From assembly GCA_019459055.1 (NCBI GenBank), contig JAIBEI010000027.1, positions 1 to 64,000 of the forward strand: 64,000 bases of DNA, given 5' to 3'. This document shows positions 8,847 through 17,950 of this stretch, one piece after another. Below the pieces are notes generated by a model. That model ran no database searches. It was not told the DNA's origin and saw nothing but the letters and a program-made list of their open reading frames with translations. Each line of letters begins with the position of its first letter. The first letter of the stretch is position 1. The position numbers and the translations under genes are program-made. The DNA comes from Thiobacillus sp. (lineage in GTDB: Bacteria; Pseudomonadota; Gammaproteobacteria; Burkholderiales; Thiobacillaceae).

Positions 8847-9974
8847 TCAGACGAGGTCGAGGTGATCCAGCCCGGCCATCATGTCGCGGCCCTTGGCGTC
8901 CTGGCCGTGCAGCTTGATCTGCAGGCGCAGGTCGTTGAGGCTGTCGGCGTTGCGTAGCGCATCCTCGTAGGAAATCATCCCGGCCTCGTACAGGTCGAAC
9001 AGCGCCTGGTCGAAGGTCTGCATCCCCATCTCGCGGGATTTCCCCATGATTTCCTTGATCTCATGGACGTGGCCCTTGAAGATCAGGTCGGAGATCAGCG
9101 GCGAGTTGAGCAGGATTTCGACCGCGGCGACGCGGCCGGTGCTGCCCTTGCGCGGGATCAGGCGCTGCGAGATGAACGACTTCAGGTTCAGCGACAAGTC
9201 CATCAGCAGCTGGTCGCGCTTTTCCTCGGGGAAGAAGTTGATGATGCGGTCGAGCGCCTGGTTGGCGCTGTTGGCGTGCAGGGTCGACAGGCAGAGGTGG
9301 CCGGTTTCGGCAAAGGCGATCGCGTATTCCATGGTTTCGCGGTCGCGGATCTCGCCGATCAGGATGACGTCGGGTGCCTGCCGCAGGGTGTTCTTCAGCG
9401 CGGAGAACCAGTTGTCGGTGTCGATTCCCACCTCGCGCTGGGTGATGATGGATTTCCGGTGCTCGTGCACGTATTCGATCGGGTCTTCGACCGTGATGAT
9501 GTGGTCGGCGGCATTTTCGTTGCGATGTCCGACCATGGCGGCGAGCGAGGTCGATTTCCCCGAGCCGGTGGCGCCGACAAAAATCACCAGGCCGCGCTTG
9601 GTCATTGCGACATCGCGCAGAATCGGTGGCAGGTTCAGGGTCTCCATCTTCGGAATCTTGGTGTTGATGGTCCGCATCACGACGCCGACACGGCCCTGCT
9701 GCACGAACACGTTGACCCGGAAGCGGCCGATTTCGGGCGGGCTGATCGCGAAGTTGGATTCGTTGGTCGCCTCGAAGTCCTTCCATTGCCGGTCGTTCAT
9801 GATCGAACGTGCCAGCTCGCTGGTGTGCGCGGGCGTCAGCGTCTGGTTCGACACTGGGGTGATCTTGCCGTCGACCTTGATGGCGGGCGGGAAACCGGCG
9901 GTAAGGAAGAGGTCGGAGGCATTCTTCGCCAGCATCAGCCGAAGCAAATCGTGGACGGTTTTTTCAGCATTCAT
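8847..9974 (-). CDS. pilU: Type IV pilus retraction ATPase accessory PilU
   Basis: A 375-residue PilT/VirB11-type ATPase. Walker A is VGATGSGKST, followed by an Asp box, the Walker B region DVILIGEIRDRETME and the His box STLHANSANQALDRIINFFP. The C-terminal extension past the PilT-like core (LHGQDAKGRDMMAGLDHLDLV) and its place directly after pilT identify it as PilU. PilU supports PilT in pilus disassembly. It sits 10 bases after pilT, in one operon. Confidence 0.95.
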   Translation of the reverse strand: MNAEKTVHDLLRLMLAKNASDLFLTAGFPPAIKVDGKITPVSNQTLTPAHTSELARSIMNDRQWKDFEATNESNFAISPPEIGRFRVNVFVQQGRVGVVMRTINTKIPKMETLNLPPILRDVAMTKRGLVIFVGATGSGKSTSLAAMVGHRNENAADHIITVEDPIEYVHEHRKSIITQREVGIDTDNWFSALKNTLRQAPDVILIGEIRDRETMEYAIAFAETGHLCLSTLHANSANQALDRIINFFPEEKRDQLLMDLSLNLKSFISQRLIPRKGSTGRVAAVEILLNSPLISDLIFKGHVHEIKEIMGKSREMGMQTFDQALFDLYEAGMISYEDALRNADSLNDLRLQIKLHGQDAKGRDMMAGLDHLDLV

Positions 9975-9984
9975 CGTTCAATCC

Positions 9985-11028
9985 TCAACCCAGAAATGCG
10001 TCTTTGTTCTGTGCCATGTTGCGTGCCACGCCCGAGGCCACGATATTGCGTTTCACCAGATCCTGCAGGCACTGGTCGAGCGTCTGCATGCCGATGTTGC
10101 CGCCCGTCTGGATCGACGAATACATCTGCGCCACCTTGCCTTCGCGGATCAGGTTGCGGATGGCCGGGGTGCCGATCATGATTTCATGCGCGGCGACGCG
10201 GCCGGTGCCGTCCTTGGTTTTCAGCAGCGTCTGCGAGATGACGGCGCGCAGCGATTCGGACAGCATCGAGCGCACCATTTCCTTTTCCGCTGCCGGGAAC
10301 ACGTCGACCACGCGGTCGATGGTTTTGGCGGCGGACGAGGTGTGCAGCGTGCCGAACACCAGGTGGCCGGTTTCGGCGGCGGTCAGCGCGAGGCGAATGG
10401 TTTCGAGGTCCCGCAATTCGCCGACCAGGATGACATCGGGGTCTTCCCGCAGCGCCGAGCGCAGGGCGTTGGAAAACGACAGCGTATGCGGGCCGACCTC
10501 GCGCTGGTTGATCAGGCACTTCTTGCTCTGGTGCACGAATTCGATCGGGTCTTCGACCGTCAGAATGTGCGCGTACTCGTTTTCATTGACATAGTCCATC
10601 ATCGCCGCCAGCGTGGTCGACTTGCCCGATCCGGTGGGCCCGGTCACCAGCACGATGCCGCGCGGCTGATTGGAGATTTCCTTGAAGATGGGCGGGCAGT
10701 TGAGCTCTTCCAGCGACAGCACCTTCGACGGAATCGTCCGGAACACCGCGCCGGCGCCATATTGCTGATTGAAGGCGTTGACGCGGAAGCGCGCCAGCGA
10801 TGGGATTTCGAATGAGAAGTCGAGTTCCAGCGTCTCCTCGTACACCTTGCGCTGGCTGTCGTTCATGATGTCGTACACCATGCGGTGCACGTCCTTGTGA
10901 TCCATCGGCGGCAGGTTGATGCGGCGGATGTCGCCGTTGACCCGGATCATCGGCGGCAGGCTTGCCGACAGGTGCAGGTCGGAAGCCTTGTTCTTGACAG
11001 CAAAAGCCAGCAGTTCGGAAATGTCCAC
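9985..11028 (-). CDS. pilT: Type IV pilus retraction ATPase PilT
   Basis: A 347-residue hexameric cytoplasmic ATPase that powers pilus retraction for twitching motility and DNA uptake. Motifs are Walker A VTGPTGSGKST, Walker B DVILVGELRDLETIRLA, the His box TLHTSSAAKTIDRVVDVFP and the C-terminal AIRNLIREGK retraction motif. Length equals the usual 344-347. It lies divergent from yggS, the arrangement common in Pseudomonas and betaproteobacteria. Confidence 0.97.
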   Translation of the reverse strand: MDISELLAFAVKNKASDLHLSASLPPMIRVNGDIRRINLPPMDHKDVHRMVYDIMNDSQRKVYEETLELDFSFEIPSLARFRVNAFNQQYGAGAVFRTIPSKVLSLEELNCPPIFKEISNQPRGIVLVTGPTGSGKSTTLAAMMDYVNENEYAHILTVEDPIEFVHQSKKCLINQREVGPHTLSFSNALRSALREDPDVILVGELRDLETIRLALTAAETGHLVFGTLHTSSAAKTIDRVVDVFPAAEKEMVRSMLSESLRAVISQTLLKTKDGTGRVAAHEIMIGTPAIRNLIREGKVAQMYSSIQTGGNIGMQTLDQCLQDLVKRNIVASGVARNMAQNKDAFLG

Positions 11029-11064
11029 GCGTGCCTCGTTCTATATTGGGTGGGGTTCTGACAA

Positions 11065-11152
11065 ATATTGATCCGAAACGAAACAAATGAAACAGCCGGG
11101 CTGGGGACGTAACGAAAATGATCTAAATCCGCGCTGCGTTTCGAATCAATAT
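11065..11152. promoter_or_regulatory. Inverted repeat in the pilT-yggS divergent region
   Basis: ATATTGATCCGAAACG (11065-11080) is the inverted copy, with one mismatch, of 11137-11152. The 182-base gap between pilT and yggS is markedly more AT-rich than the genes around it. The arms could be two operator half-sites or a long-range hairpin in the pilT leader. No clear sigma70 promoter pair stands out. Confidence 0.4.
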
Positions 11153-11210
11153 CAATTAAACCCAGGCTGTTATTGAACGACAATTCAACTTGTTGAGTTT
11201 CTGTTCAATA

Positions 11211-11951
11211 ATGAACGCAATGGATAACGGCCCGAAATCTCCCAAACTTGAGGCCGGCACGCGCCCTTTCGCCGGAACGCCATGCGAGCGTTTGCGTGCC
11301 GTGCAGGCACGGATTGCGCGCGTCGCAGCCGAGGCGGGGCGCGACGCGGCAACGGTGCGCCTGCTGGCGGTGAGCAAGACCTTTGACGCCGCCGCGGTGC
11401 GCGCCTTGGCGGCTTGCGGTCAGCATGAATTCGGTGAAAATTACCTGCAGGAAGCGCTGGAAAAGCAGGCCGCGTTGAGCGACCTGCCACTGCAGTGGCA
11501 TTTCATCGGACCGATCCAGAGCAACAAGACGCGGGCGATCGCCGGGAACTTCAGCTGGGTGCACAGCGTGGATCGGCTGAAAGTTGCCGACCGGCTATCC
11601 GCGCAGCGTCCTGGCGGCCTGCCGCCACTGCAGGTTTGCATCGAGGTCAATGTCAGTGGCGAGGCCAGCAAGGGCGGCGTGGCCGTGGCGGAACTGCCCC
11701 TGCTGGCGGAGGCCGTTTCGAAACTGCCGGGCTTGCGGTTGCGCGGGCTGATGGCGATTCCTGCCCCGGCGACCGGGACGGACGCGCAGCGCGGCGCATT
11801 CCGGCGGGTGCGCGAGGCGTACGATGCGCTGATTGCACGCGGCCATGCGCTCGATACCCTGTCGATGGGCATGTCGGCCGATCTGGAAGCGGCGGTTCTG
11901 GAAGGCGCGACCATCGTGCGGGTCGGCACCGCATTATTTGGCGAAAGGTAG
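11211..11951 (+). CDS. yggS: YggS/PROSC family PLP-binding protein
   Basis: A 246-residue PLP homeostasis protein with an alanine-racemase-like TIM barrel. The PLP lysine is in LLAVSKTF, with the conserved FGENYLQEA, WHFIGPIQSNKTR and SMGMSADLEAAVLEGATIVRVGTALFGER segments. It keeps pyridoxal phosphate available and low in free form. Upstream in-frame TTG codons exist at 11190, but ATG at 11211 or 11220 is more plausible. proC follows after 8 bases. Confidence 0.93.
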   Translation: MNAMDNGPKSPKLEAGTRPFAGTPCERLRAVQARIARVAAEAGRDAATVRLLAVSKTFDAAAVRALAACGQHEFGENYLQEALEKQAALSDLPLQWHFIGPIQSNKTRAIAGNFSWVHSVDRLKVADRLSAQRPGGLPPLQVCIEVNVSGEASKGGVAVAELPLLAEAVSKLPGLRLRGLMAIPAPATGTDAQRGAFRRVREAYDALIARGHALDTLSMGMSADLEAAVLEGATIVRVGTALFGER

Positions 11952-11959
11952 AAAGAAAC

Positions 11960-12775
11960 ATGCTTAAAGTGAGCTTCATCGGCGGCGGCAACATGGCGGC
12001 CGCCATCATCGGCGGCCTGATCGCCAGTGGCACCCCGCCCACCGATATCGAGGTGGTGGAAATCAACGTCGACGCACGCGGGCAACTGGCTGCGCGCTTT
12101 GGCGTGGTGACGCATACGGATCTTTCGCAGGCGCGGCTGCATGGCCTGATCGTGCTGGCGGTGAAGCCGCAAAGCCTGCCCGAGGTGGCGGCCGCACTGG
12201 CGCCGCGTCTTGCCGGCCATCTGGTGGTGTCGATTGCCGCCGGGGTGCGGGTGGCCGACCTCGCGCGCTGGCTGGGCGGGCACACGCGGATAGTGCGCGC
12301 CATGCCCAACACTCCGGCGCTGGTGCAGGCCGGGATTGCCGGGCTGTTTGCGCCCCTTGACGTCAGCCAGGACGCGCGTTCGCAGGCCGAAGCGGTGCTG
12401 CGCGCCGTCGGTGGCGTGGTGTGGGTGGAGGACGAGCCCCTGCTGGACGCGGTCACCGCGGTATCGGGCAGCGGCCCGGCCTATGTGTTCTATTTTCTCG
12501 AATCGCTTGAAGCCGCGGCGGTGGCGCAGGGCCTGTCGCCCGCCACCGCGCGCCAGCTGGCGCTGCAGACGTTCTTTGGCGCGGCCAAGCTGGCGCTGGA
12601 GTCGGGCGAGGAACCGGCCGTGCTGCGTCAGCGGGTCACGTCCAAGGGCGGCACCACCGAACGTGGCATTGCCGCGCTGGAATCCGCCGCGGTCAAGCCC
12701 GCCATCGGCCAGGCGGTGGAGGCGGCCAGCCGCCGTAGCGCAGAACTCGGGGACGAGTTGGGGCGATTGGCATGA
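11960..12775 (+). CDS. proC: Pyrroline-5-carboxylate reductase
   Basis: A 271-residue NAD(P)H-dependent enzyme that makes proline from pyrroline-5-carboxylate. It has the N-terminal dinucleotide fold FIGGGNMAAAIIGGL, VKPQ, RAMPNTPALV, and the active-site segment VTAVSGSGPAYVFYFLE with the C-terminal TSKGGTTERGI. Its start ATG at 11960 follows a GAAAG ribosome site. The last four bases (ATGA) overlap the yggT start. Confidence 0.95.
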   Translation: MLKVSFIGGGNMAAAIIGGLIASGTPPTDIEVVEINVDARGQLAARFGVVTHTDLSQARLHGLIVLAVKPQSLPEVAAALAPRLAGHLVVSIAAGVRVADLARWLGGHTRIVRAMPNTPALVQAGIAGLFAPLDVSQDARSQAEAVLRAVGGVVWVEDEPLLDAVTAVSGSGPAYVFYFLESLEAAAVAQGLSPATARQLALQTFFGAAKLALESGEEPAVLRQRVTSKGGTTERGIAALESAAVKPAIGQAVEAASRRSAELGDELGRLA

Positions 12776-13347
12776 TCGCAGGGGCGCTGAAGTTCCTGAT
12801 CCAGACGCTGGGCAACTTGTTCGTGATCGCGGTGCTGCTGCGCTTCATGATGCAACTGTTCCGGGTGCCGTTTCGCAACCCTTTCGCCGAGTTCATCGTC
12901 ACCCTCACCGACTTTGCGGTGAAGCCGCTGCGCCGGGTGGTGCCGGGCCTGCTGGGCCTCGACTGGGCGTGCCTGGTGCTCGCCTGGCTGGTCGAGCTGG
13001 CGGTGGTGACGACCGGCTACTGGCTGGATGGCTTTCCGTTCGGGTTGGCGGGCGGCCGGGTGTGGCCGGTGATGCTGGGTCTGGCGGCGGTGAAGCTGTT
13101 GAGTCTGGCGGTTTATCTGGTCATCGGCCTGACCCTGGTGCGCGCGGTGCTGTCGTGGGTCAATTCCAATACGCCGCTGATGCCGGTGGTGTATGCCTTG
13201 ACCGAACCTTTCCTGCGCCCGCTGCGGCGCTTCGTTCCCATGATCGCCAATGTCGATCTGACGCCGCTGGTGCTGTTCATCCTGTGCCAGCTGGTGCTGA
13301 TGGTGCCCCTGCTGGCGCTGGAGCGGGCGCTGCTTGCTTCCCTCTGA
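12772..13347 (+). CDS. yggT: YggT family membrane protein
   Basis: A 191-residue protein with two tandem YGGT domains, each a pair of membrane helices with an amphipathic RxPFRNPFAEF-type or EPFLRPLRRFVP segment between them. The second domain has the family signature LSWVNSNTPLMPVVYALTEPFLRPLRRFVP. Proteins of this family are linked to osmotic tolerance and, in plastids and Gram-positives, to division and membrane insertion; the molecular role is unsettled. It is coupled to proC upstream and overlaps yggU by 14 bases. Confidence 0.9.
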   Translation: MIAGALKFLIQTLGNLFVIAVLLRFMMQLFRVPFRNPFAEFIVTLTDFAVKPLRRVVPGLLGLDWACLVLAWLVELAVVTTGYWLDGFPFGLAGGRVWPVMLGLAAVKLLSLAVYLVIGLTLVRAVLSWVNSNTPLMPVVYALTEPFLRPLRRFVPMIANVDLTPLVLFILCQLVLMVPLLALERALLASL

Positions 13348-13648
13348 GCAGCCCCCCGTCTGGGCGCGCCGCGATGGCGCCGGCTGGCTGCTCGAGCTCC
13401 ATGTGCAGCCGGGGGCGAAAGTCACTGCGGCGGTGGGCGAGCATGGCGGCCGGCTGAAATTAAAGATTGCCGCACCTGCGGTCGATAACAAGGCGAATGC
13501 GCATCTGCTGGCCTGGCTGGCCGTGCAACTGGGCGTGCCGAAGTCTGCGGTCCGCCTGGTTCGCGGTGAAACCTCGCGGCAGAAAACCGTGGCGGTGTCG
13601 GGGCATGAAACCCCCTGGCTTGATATCGGGAAGAACAGCAAAACATGA
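13334..13648 (+). CDS. yggU: UPF0235/DUF167 family protein YggU
   Basis: A 104-residue small protein with the DUF167 pattern: ELHVQPGAKVTAAVGEHGGRLKLKIAAPAVDNKANAHLLAWLA, then a LVRGETSRQKTVAV segment. Its function is unknown. It starts with TTG at 13334 inside the end of yggT, indicating translational coupling. Its stop overlaps the ATG of the dynamin-like gene (ATGA at 13645-13648). Confidence 0.88.
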   Translation: MLPSEQPPVWARRDGAGWLLELHVQPGAKVTAAVGEHGGRLKLKIAAPAVDNKANAHLLAWLAVQLGVPKSAVRLVRGETSRQKTVAVSGHETPWLDIGKNSKT

Positions 13649-15549
13649 GCATCCACCTGGAACAGGAAGTCGCCGACTACAGCGAGCGCCGCATGCGGCT
13701 GGCGACCGCGATCACCGGCTATGCAGACTGGCTCGACCGCCAGCACGGCATCGACGCCGAGCGCACCCTGCGGCTGGCCGATACCGCGTCGAGCCTGCGC
13801 CAGGACAAGCTGGTGGTGGCCTTTGTCGCCGAATTCTCGCGCGGCAAGACCGAACTCATCAATGCCCTGTTTTTTGCCGACCACGGCCAGCGCCTGCTGC
13901 CTTCCGACGCCGGCCGCACCACCATGTGCCCGACCGAGCTGTATGCCAGCGCGGACGAGGCGCCCAGCCTGTGCCTGTTGCCGATCGAAACGCGCCGCCG
14001 CAGCGAATCGCTGGCGCGCCTCAAGCACATGTCGATCGAATGGTGCCGGGTGCTGCTCGACCCCGCCGATCCGCGCCAGTTGCAGGAAAGCCTGAAGAAG
14101 CTCACCGAAACCAAGGCCATGGCGGCGGCGGACGCCATTGAGCTCGGCCTGTGGGACAGCGAGGATCCCAGCGAGCTTCACCAGCTGCGCGCCGACGGCA
14201 CGGTGGAAGTACCGGCCTGGCGCTATGCCATGGTCAACTATCCGCACCCGCTGCTACAGGCCGGGTTGACGATTCTGGACACACCCGGACTCAACGCGCT
14301 GGGCGCCGAGCCCGAGCTCACTCTGTCGGTCATCCCCAATGCGCATGCGGTGATGTACCTGCTGGCGACCGATACCGGGGTGACGCGCTCGGATCTGGAA
14401 ATCTGGCAGAAGCACGTGCACCGCCACTCCAATTACCACGTGGCGGTGCTGAACAAGATCGACATGCTGTGGGACGAGCTGAAGAGCGATGCCGAGGTGC
14501 AGGCCACCATCGAGCGCCAGGCCGAAGAAACCGCGCGAGTGCTGAAGCTGCCGCGCAGCCGGGTGTTCGCCGTGTCGGCGCAGAAAGCACTGGTGGCCAC
14601 CATTCGCGGCGATTCCGCCTTGCGCGTGCGCTCCGGCATCGAGTCTCTGGAATACCTGCTGGCGCACCAGGTGATCCCGGCGCGGCGCGACATGCTCTAC
14701 CATGCGGTCAGCCGCGAGGTGGTGTCGCTGCTCGACGAAAGCCGGGTGGATATGACGGCACGGCTCAAGCGCAGCAGCGACGAGCTGATCCAGCTCAGCC
14801 AGCTGTCGGGCAAGAATCGCGAGCTGATCGAACAGACGCGCGCCACCCTGCAGCAGGAAAAAGACAGTTACGATGCCACCGCCGACCAGTTCCGGGAAAC
14901 CCGGAAAATGGTGCAGAAGCAGGGCGACCACCTGATGTCGCACTTGTCGGATGACACGCTGAGCGTCATTTGCAAGGCCGGGCGCGAGGTCATGGAGTCC
15001 AGCCTGACGACGCGCGGGCTGACCAGCGGCATCCGCCAGTTGAGCGAGCAGATGGTTGAGCGGCTGCAGCACGCGACCCAGCTGGCCGACAATATCCTGG
15101 ACGCGCTGGATCAGGCCTATACGCGGTTTCACCGCCAGCACAAACTGCCCAAAATGCAGGTGCCCCGACTCGATCTGGGCGCCTATCGCAACCGGCTGCA
15201 AGGGCTGACGCGCGAGACCGAAGCCTTCTGCAAGGACCCGGCCAATTTGATGCTGGAGAAGCGTTTCATGATCCGGCGTTTTTATGCCGGTCTGGCTGAA
15301 GAGTCACGCAAGGCTTTCAACCTGGCGCGGGTGGAAGCCGAGCGCTGGCTGCGCATCGCGCTCGACCCCATCATGACGCGCATCCGCGAGCACAAGCAGT
15401 ATCTCGACACCCGGCTGGCCAGCCTGCAGCGGATTCTGGAGAACATGGGCACGCTGCACAGCCGGATGGCGCAGATCAAGCAGGAGATTGCCGAACTGCG
15501 GAATGAGAAGCTGGAACTGGGACGGATTGCCGCGCAGCTTGCCGCCTAG
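13645..15549 (+). CDS. Dynamin-like GTPase
   Basis: A 634-residue protein. The GTPase domain shows G1 VAEFSRGKTELIN (residues 61-73), a G2 Thr in GRTTMCPTE (90-98), G3 DTPG (212-215) and G4 NKID (270-273). After it come long heptad-rich helices (about 360-480 and 560-634) forming a dynamin-like stalk. Bacterial dynamin-like proteins bind membranes and act in membrane fusion, repair or shaping. I see no definite transmembrane span. It overlaps yggU by four bases, so it is co-expressed with proC and yggT. The specific role is unknown. Confidence 0.85.
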   Translation: MSIHLEQEVADYSERRMRLATAITGYADWLDRQHGIDAERTLRLADTASSLRQDKLVVAFVAEFSRGKTELINALFFADHGQRLLPSDAGRTTMCPTELYASADEAPSLCLLPIETRRRSESLARLKHMSIEWCRVLLDPADPRQLQESLKKLTETKAMAAADAIELGLWDSEDPSELHQLRADGTVEVPAWRYAMVNYPHPLLQAGLTILDTPGLNALGAEPELTLSVIPNAHAVMYLLATDTGVTRSDLEIWQKHVHRHSNYHVAVLNKIDMLWDELKSDAEVQATIERQAEETARVLKLPRSRVFAVSAQKALVATIRGDSALRVRSGIESLEYLLAHQVIPARRDMLYHAVSREVVSLLDESRVDMTARLKRSSDELIQLSQLSGKNRELIEQTRATLQQEKDSYDATADQFRETRKMVQKQGDHLMSHLSDDTLSVICKAGREVMESSLTTRGLTSGIRQLSEQMVERLQHATQLADNILDALDQAYTRFHRQHKLPKMQVPRLDLGAYRNRLQGLTRETEAFCKDPANLMLEKRFMIRRFYAGLAEESRKAFNLARVEAERWLRIALDPIMTRIREHKQYLDTRLASLQRILENMGTLHSRMAQIKQEIAELRNEKLELGRIAAQLAA

Positions 15550-15566
15550 TGTCGTGTCACTAGGCG
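15543..15566. terminator. Stem-loop containing both stop codons of convergent genes
   Basis: CGCCTAGTG and CACTAGGCG form a perfect nine-base-pair stem with a six-base loop (TCGTGT). The TAG stop of the dynamin-like gene and the TAG stop of ptsI occupy symmetrical positions in the two arms. It probably ends transcription in both directions, though T-runs are short. Confidence 0.5.
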
Positions 15567-17284
15567 TTTAGCCGATTCAATAACAGCGCCGTCCTGTCCG
15601 GGTCGGTGTTCTTGAGCAGCTTCTGCGTCATCGGCGTCAACTCTTCCAGGCTGGACTTCAGGACCTGCTGCTTGACCTGCAACAGGCTTGCCGGCTGCAT
15701 CGAGAACGTCCGCAGCCCCAGCCCCAGCAGCAGCCGCGTCAACAGCGGGTCGCCCGCCATTTCCCCGCATACCGAGACCGGCTTGCCGGCCTTGGCGCCG
15801 GCGCGCAGCGTGTACTGGATGAGGTTGAGCACAGCCGGATGCAGCGGGTCGTACAGGTGCGCCACGCTGTCGTCGGCGCGGTCGATCGCCAGTGTGTACT
15901 GGATCAGGTCGTTGGTGCCGATCGACAGAAAATCGAGCTGCTCGGCAAAAAAACCGGCCGAAAGCGCGGCGGCGGGCACTTCGATCATGCCGCCGACCGG
16001 GATGCCTTCGTCGAATTTCAGGCCGTCTTTGCGCAGGGAGTTGCGGGCTTCGTCGATGCGTTGCAGCGTCTGCCGCAACTCCATGAAACTCACCAGCATG
16101 GGGATGAGGATCCGCACCTGGCCATGAACCGACGCCCGCAGGATCGCGCGCAGCTGGGTTTGAAACAGCCCTGGCTCGGCCAGGCACAACCGGATTGCGC
16201 GCAGGCCCAGCGCCGGGTTGTCGGCCACGGTGTGACCCCACGGCGCCTGCTTGTCCGCGCCCAGGTCAAGCGTGCGGATGGTGACCGGCTTGCCGTCCAG
16301 TGCCTCGGCCACCGCCTTGTAGGATTCGTACTGCTCGTCCTCGCTCGGCAGGTCGCTGCGGTTGAGGAACAGGAATTCGCTGCGGAACAGGCCGATGCCG
16401 TGCGCGCCCGAGGCCTTCACCGCATTGACGTCGGAGAGCAATTCGATGTTTGCCATCAGCTCGATCGGGGTGCCGTCGAGTGTGGCCGACTTGCTGGTTT
16501 TCAGGCGTTTCAGTTTGTCGGTGTCGATGCGCCACTGGTTCTGCCGCAGCCGGTATTCGGCCAGCACCGATTCGTCCGGGTTGACGATCACCACGCCGTC
16601 GCGGCCGTCGACGATCAGAAGATCGTGGTCGCGGATCAGGCCGCGCGCGTTGTGCAGCGCCATCACCGACGGCATGCCCATGCTGCGCGCCAGGATCGCG
16701 GTGTGCGAGGTGGTGCCGCCCAGGTCGGTGATGAAGGCGGCGAAATGGACGTTCTTGAACAGGACCATGTCGGCGGGCGACAACTCGTGCGCGACCAGGA
16801 TGCGCTCGACGCCGAAGTCGACATCCAGCGGCAGATGGCTGGGGTGGCCGGTCAGCGCCTTCAACACGCGCTGCACCACCTGCACCACGTCCTCCTGGCG
16901 GCTCCTCAGATAGGGATCGTCGATTTCCTCGAAGCGCGCGACCAGCGCCTCCATCTGCTGTGCCAGCGCCCACTCGGCGTTGCATTGGGTTTCGCGGATC
17001 AGGCGCTTGGGCGCCTCGGCGATCATCGAATCGCCGAGGAACATCAGGTGCATGTCGAGAAAAGCCGACAGTTCGGCCGGGGCGTTGGCCGGGATGTGGT
17101 GGCGCAGGGTTTCGAGCTCGGCGCGGGTGGCAAGGATGGCTTCATCGAAGCGCGCCAGTTCCTCCTTGATGTACTTGCGGTCGAGCATGTACTGCGGCAC
17201 TTCGATCCGCGCATTGGAGGTGAGGTGCGCATAGCCGATGGCGATGCCGCCGGAGACGCCGATGCCGTGCATGGAGAAGCTCAC
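15560..17284 (-). CDS. ptsI: Phosphoenolpyruvate-protein phosphotransferase (Enzyme I)
   Basis: A 574-residue soluble Enzyme I that takes phosphate from PEP and passes it to HPr. The phosphorylated histidine is His194 in the swivelling domain motif GGTTSHTAILARS. The PEP-binding barrel shows GIGLFRSEFLFLNR, RTLDLGADK and the C-terminal VCGEMAGDPL. Length is standard. It follows ptsH with a four-base overlap (ATGA). No sugar-specific permease is nearby, which points to a regulatory PTS. Confidence 0.96.
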   Translation of the reverse strand: MSFSMHGIGVSGGIAIGYAHLTSNARIEVPQYMLDRKYIKEELARFDEAILATRAELETLRHHIPANAPAELSAFLDMHLMFLGDSMIAEAPKRLIRETQCNAEWALAQQMEALVARFEEIDDPYLRSRQEDVVQVVQRVLKALTGHPSHLPLDVDFGVERILVAHELSPADMVLFKNVHFAAFITDLGGTTSHTAILARSMGMPSVMALHNARGLIRDHDLLIVDGRDGVVIVNPDESVLAEYRLRQNQWRIDTDKLKRLKTSKSATLDGTPIELMANIELLSDVNAVKASGAHGIGLFRSEFLFLNRSDLPSEDEQYESYKAVAEALDGKPVTIRTLDLGADKQAPWGHTVADNPALGLRAIRLCLAEPGLFQTQLRAILRASVHGQVRILIPMLVSFMELRQTLQRIDEARNSLRKDGLKFDEGIPVGGMIEVPAAALSAGFFAEQLDFLSIGTNDLIQYTLAIDRADDSVAHLYDPLHPAVLNLIQYTLRAGAKAGKPVSVCGEMAGDPLLTRLLLGLGLRTFSMQPASLLQVKQQVLKSSLEELTPMTQKLLKNTDPDRTALLLNRLNA

Positions 17285-17553
17285 ACCAGCTCCTCCCCGA
17301 AGCCGCTGGAGATCAAGCCCGCCAGCGCTTCCATCGCTTCGGCCTCATCTTCGCCTTCGGTTTCCAGGGTGATGGTGCTGCCCTTGGACGCGGCCAGCAT
17401 CATCACGCCCATGATGCTTTTGGCGTTGACGCGGCGACCATTGCGCGACATGAACACATTGCTTTTGAAGCCGGATGCCAGCTGGGTCAGCCTGGCCGAC
17501 GGGCGCGCGTGCAGCCCCAGTTTGTTGACGATTTCAACGTCCCGTTGCAGCAT
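17281..17553 (-). CDS. ptsH: Phosphocarrier protein HPr
   Basis: A 90-residue HPr. The phosphorylation histidine is His15 in NKLGLHARPSA, and Ser46 (AKSIMGVMML) corresponds to the regulatory serine known as the HPr-kinase target. Many betaproteobacteria have an HPr kinase, but none is in this window. The gene overlaps the EIIA gene upstream by 20 bases and ptsI downstream by 4. Confidence 0.95.
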   Translation of the reverse strand: MLQRDVEIVNKLGLHARPSARLTQLASGFKSNVFMSRNGRRVNAKSIMGVMMLAASKGSTITLETEGEDEAEAMEALAGLISSGFGEELV

Positions 17554-17950
17554 GGCACATGGTCTCGGAAATATGGTTGATGCTGTTGCGCCCGCCCTGG
17601 ACGATGCGCTCGATGAGCTGCGGCAGCGCCAGCGTCTCGCGATAGTTCAGCGCCTTCAGCAGCATCGGCAGATTGACGCCGGAAACGCCTTCGATATGCG
17701 TCGGTTCGAGCAGCCGGCACAGTGTGTTGCTGGGAGTGGCGCCGTACATGTCGGTCAGCACCAGGATGCCGTCGCCTTCGTCCAGCTCGGCAAGCCGGGC
17801 CTGCAAGGCCTTCTGGCGCTCGTCCGGATCGGCGTGGCCGATGAAATCGAGCGTGGCCAGGCTACGCGGATGCTGCCCCAGAACATGGGTTGCGCACTCG
17901 ACCAGACTGTCGGCGAGCGATCCGTGGGCGACGATGAGGATACCTATCAT
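17534..17950 (-). CDS. PTS EIIA component, mannose/fructose family
   Basis: A 138-residue EIIA(Man)-type domain on its own. The phosphorylated histidine is His9 in GILIVAHGSLADSL. The family pattern GDGILVLTDMYGATPSN is present. Single-domain EIIA(Man) proteins next to HPr and EI are typical of betaproteobacterial PTS systems without sugar transport and are thought to be regulatory. This is the first gene of the EIIA-ptsH-ptsI operon. Confidence 0.9.
   Translation of the reverse strand: MIGILIVAHGSLADSLVECATHVLGQHPRSLATLDFIGHADPDERQKALQARLAELDEGDGILVLTDMYGATPSNTLCRLLEPTHIEGVSGVNLPMLLKALNYRETLALPQLIERIVQGGRNSINHISETMCHAATGR

Noticed and set aside
9046-10815. Long plus-strand frame over pilU and pilT
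   Set aside because: Shadow of two clearly identified ATPase genes on the minus strand.
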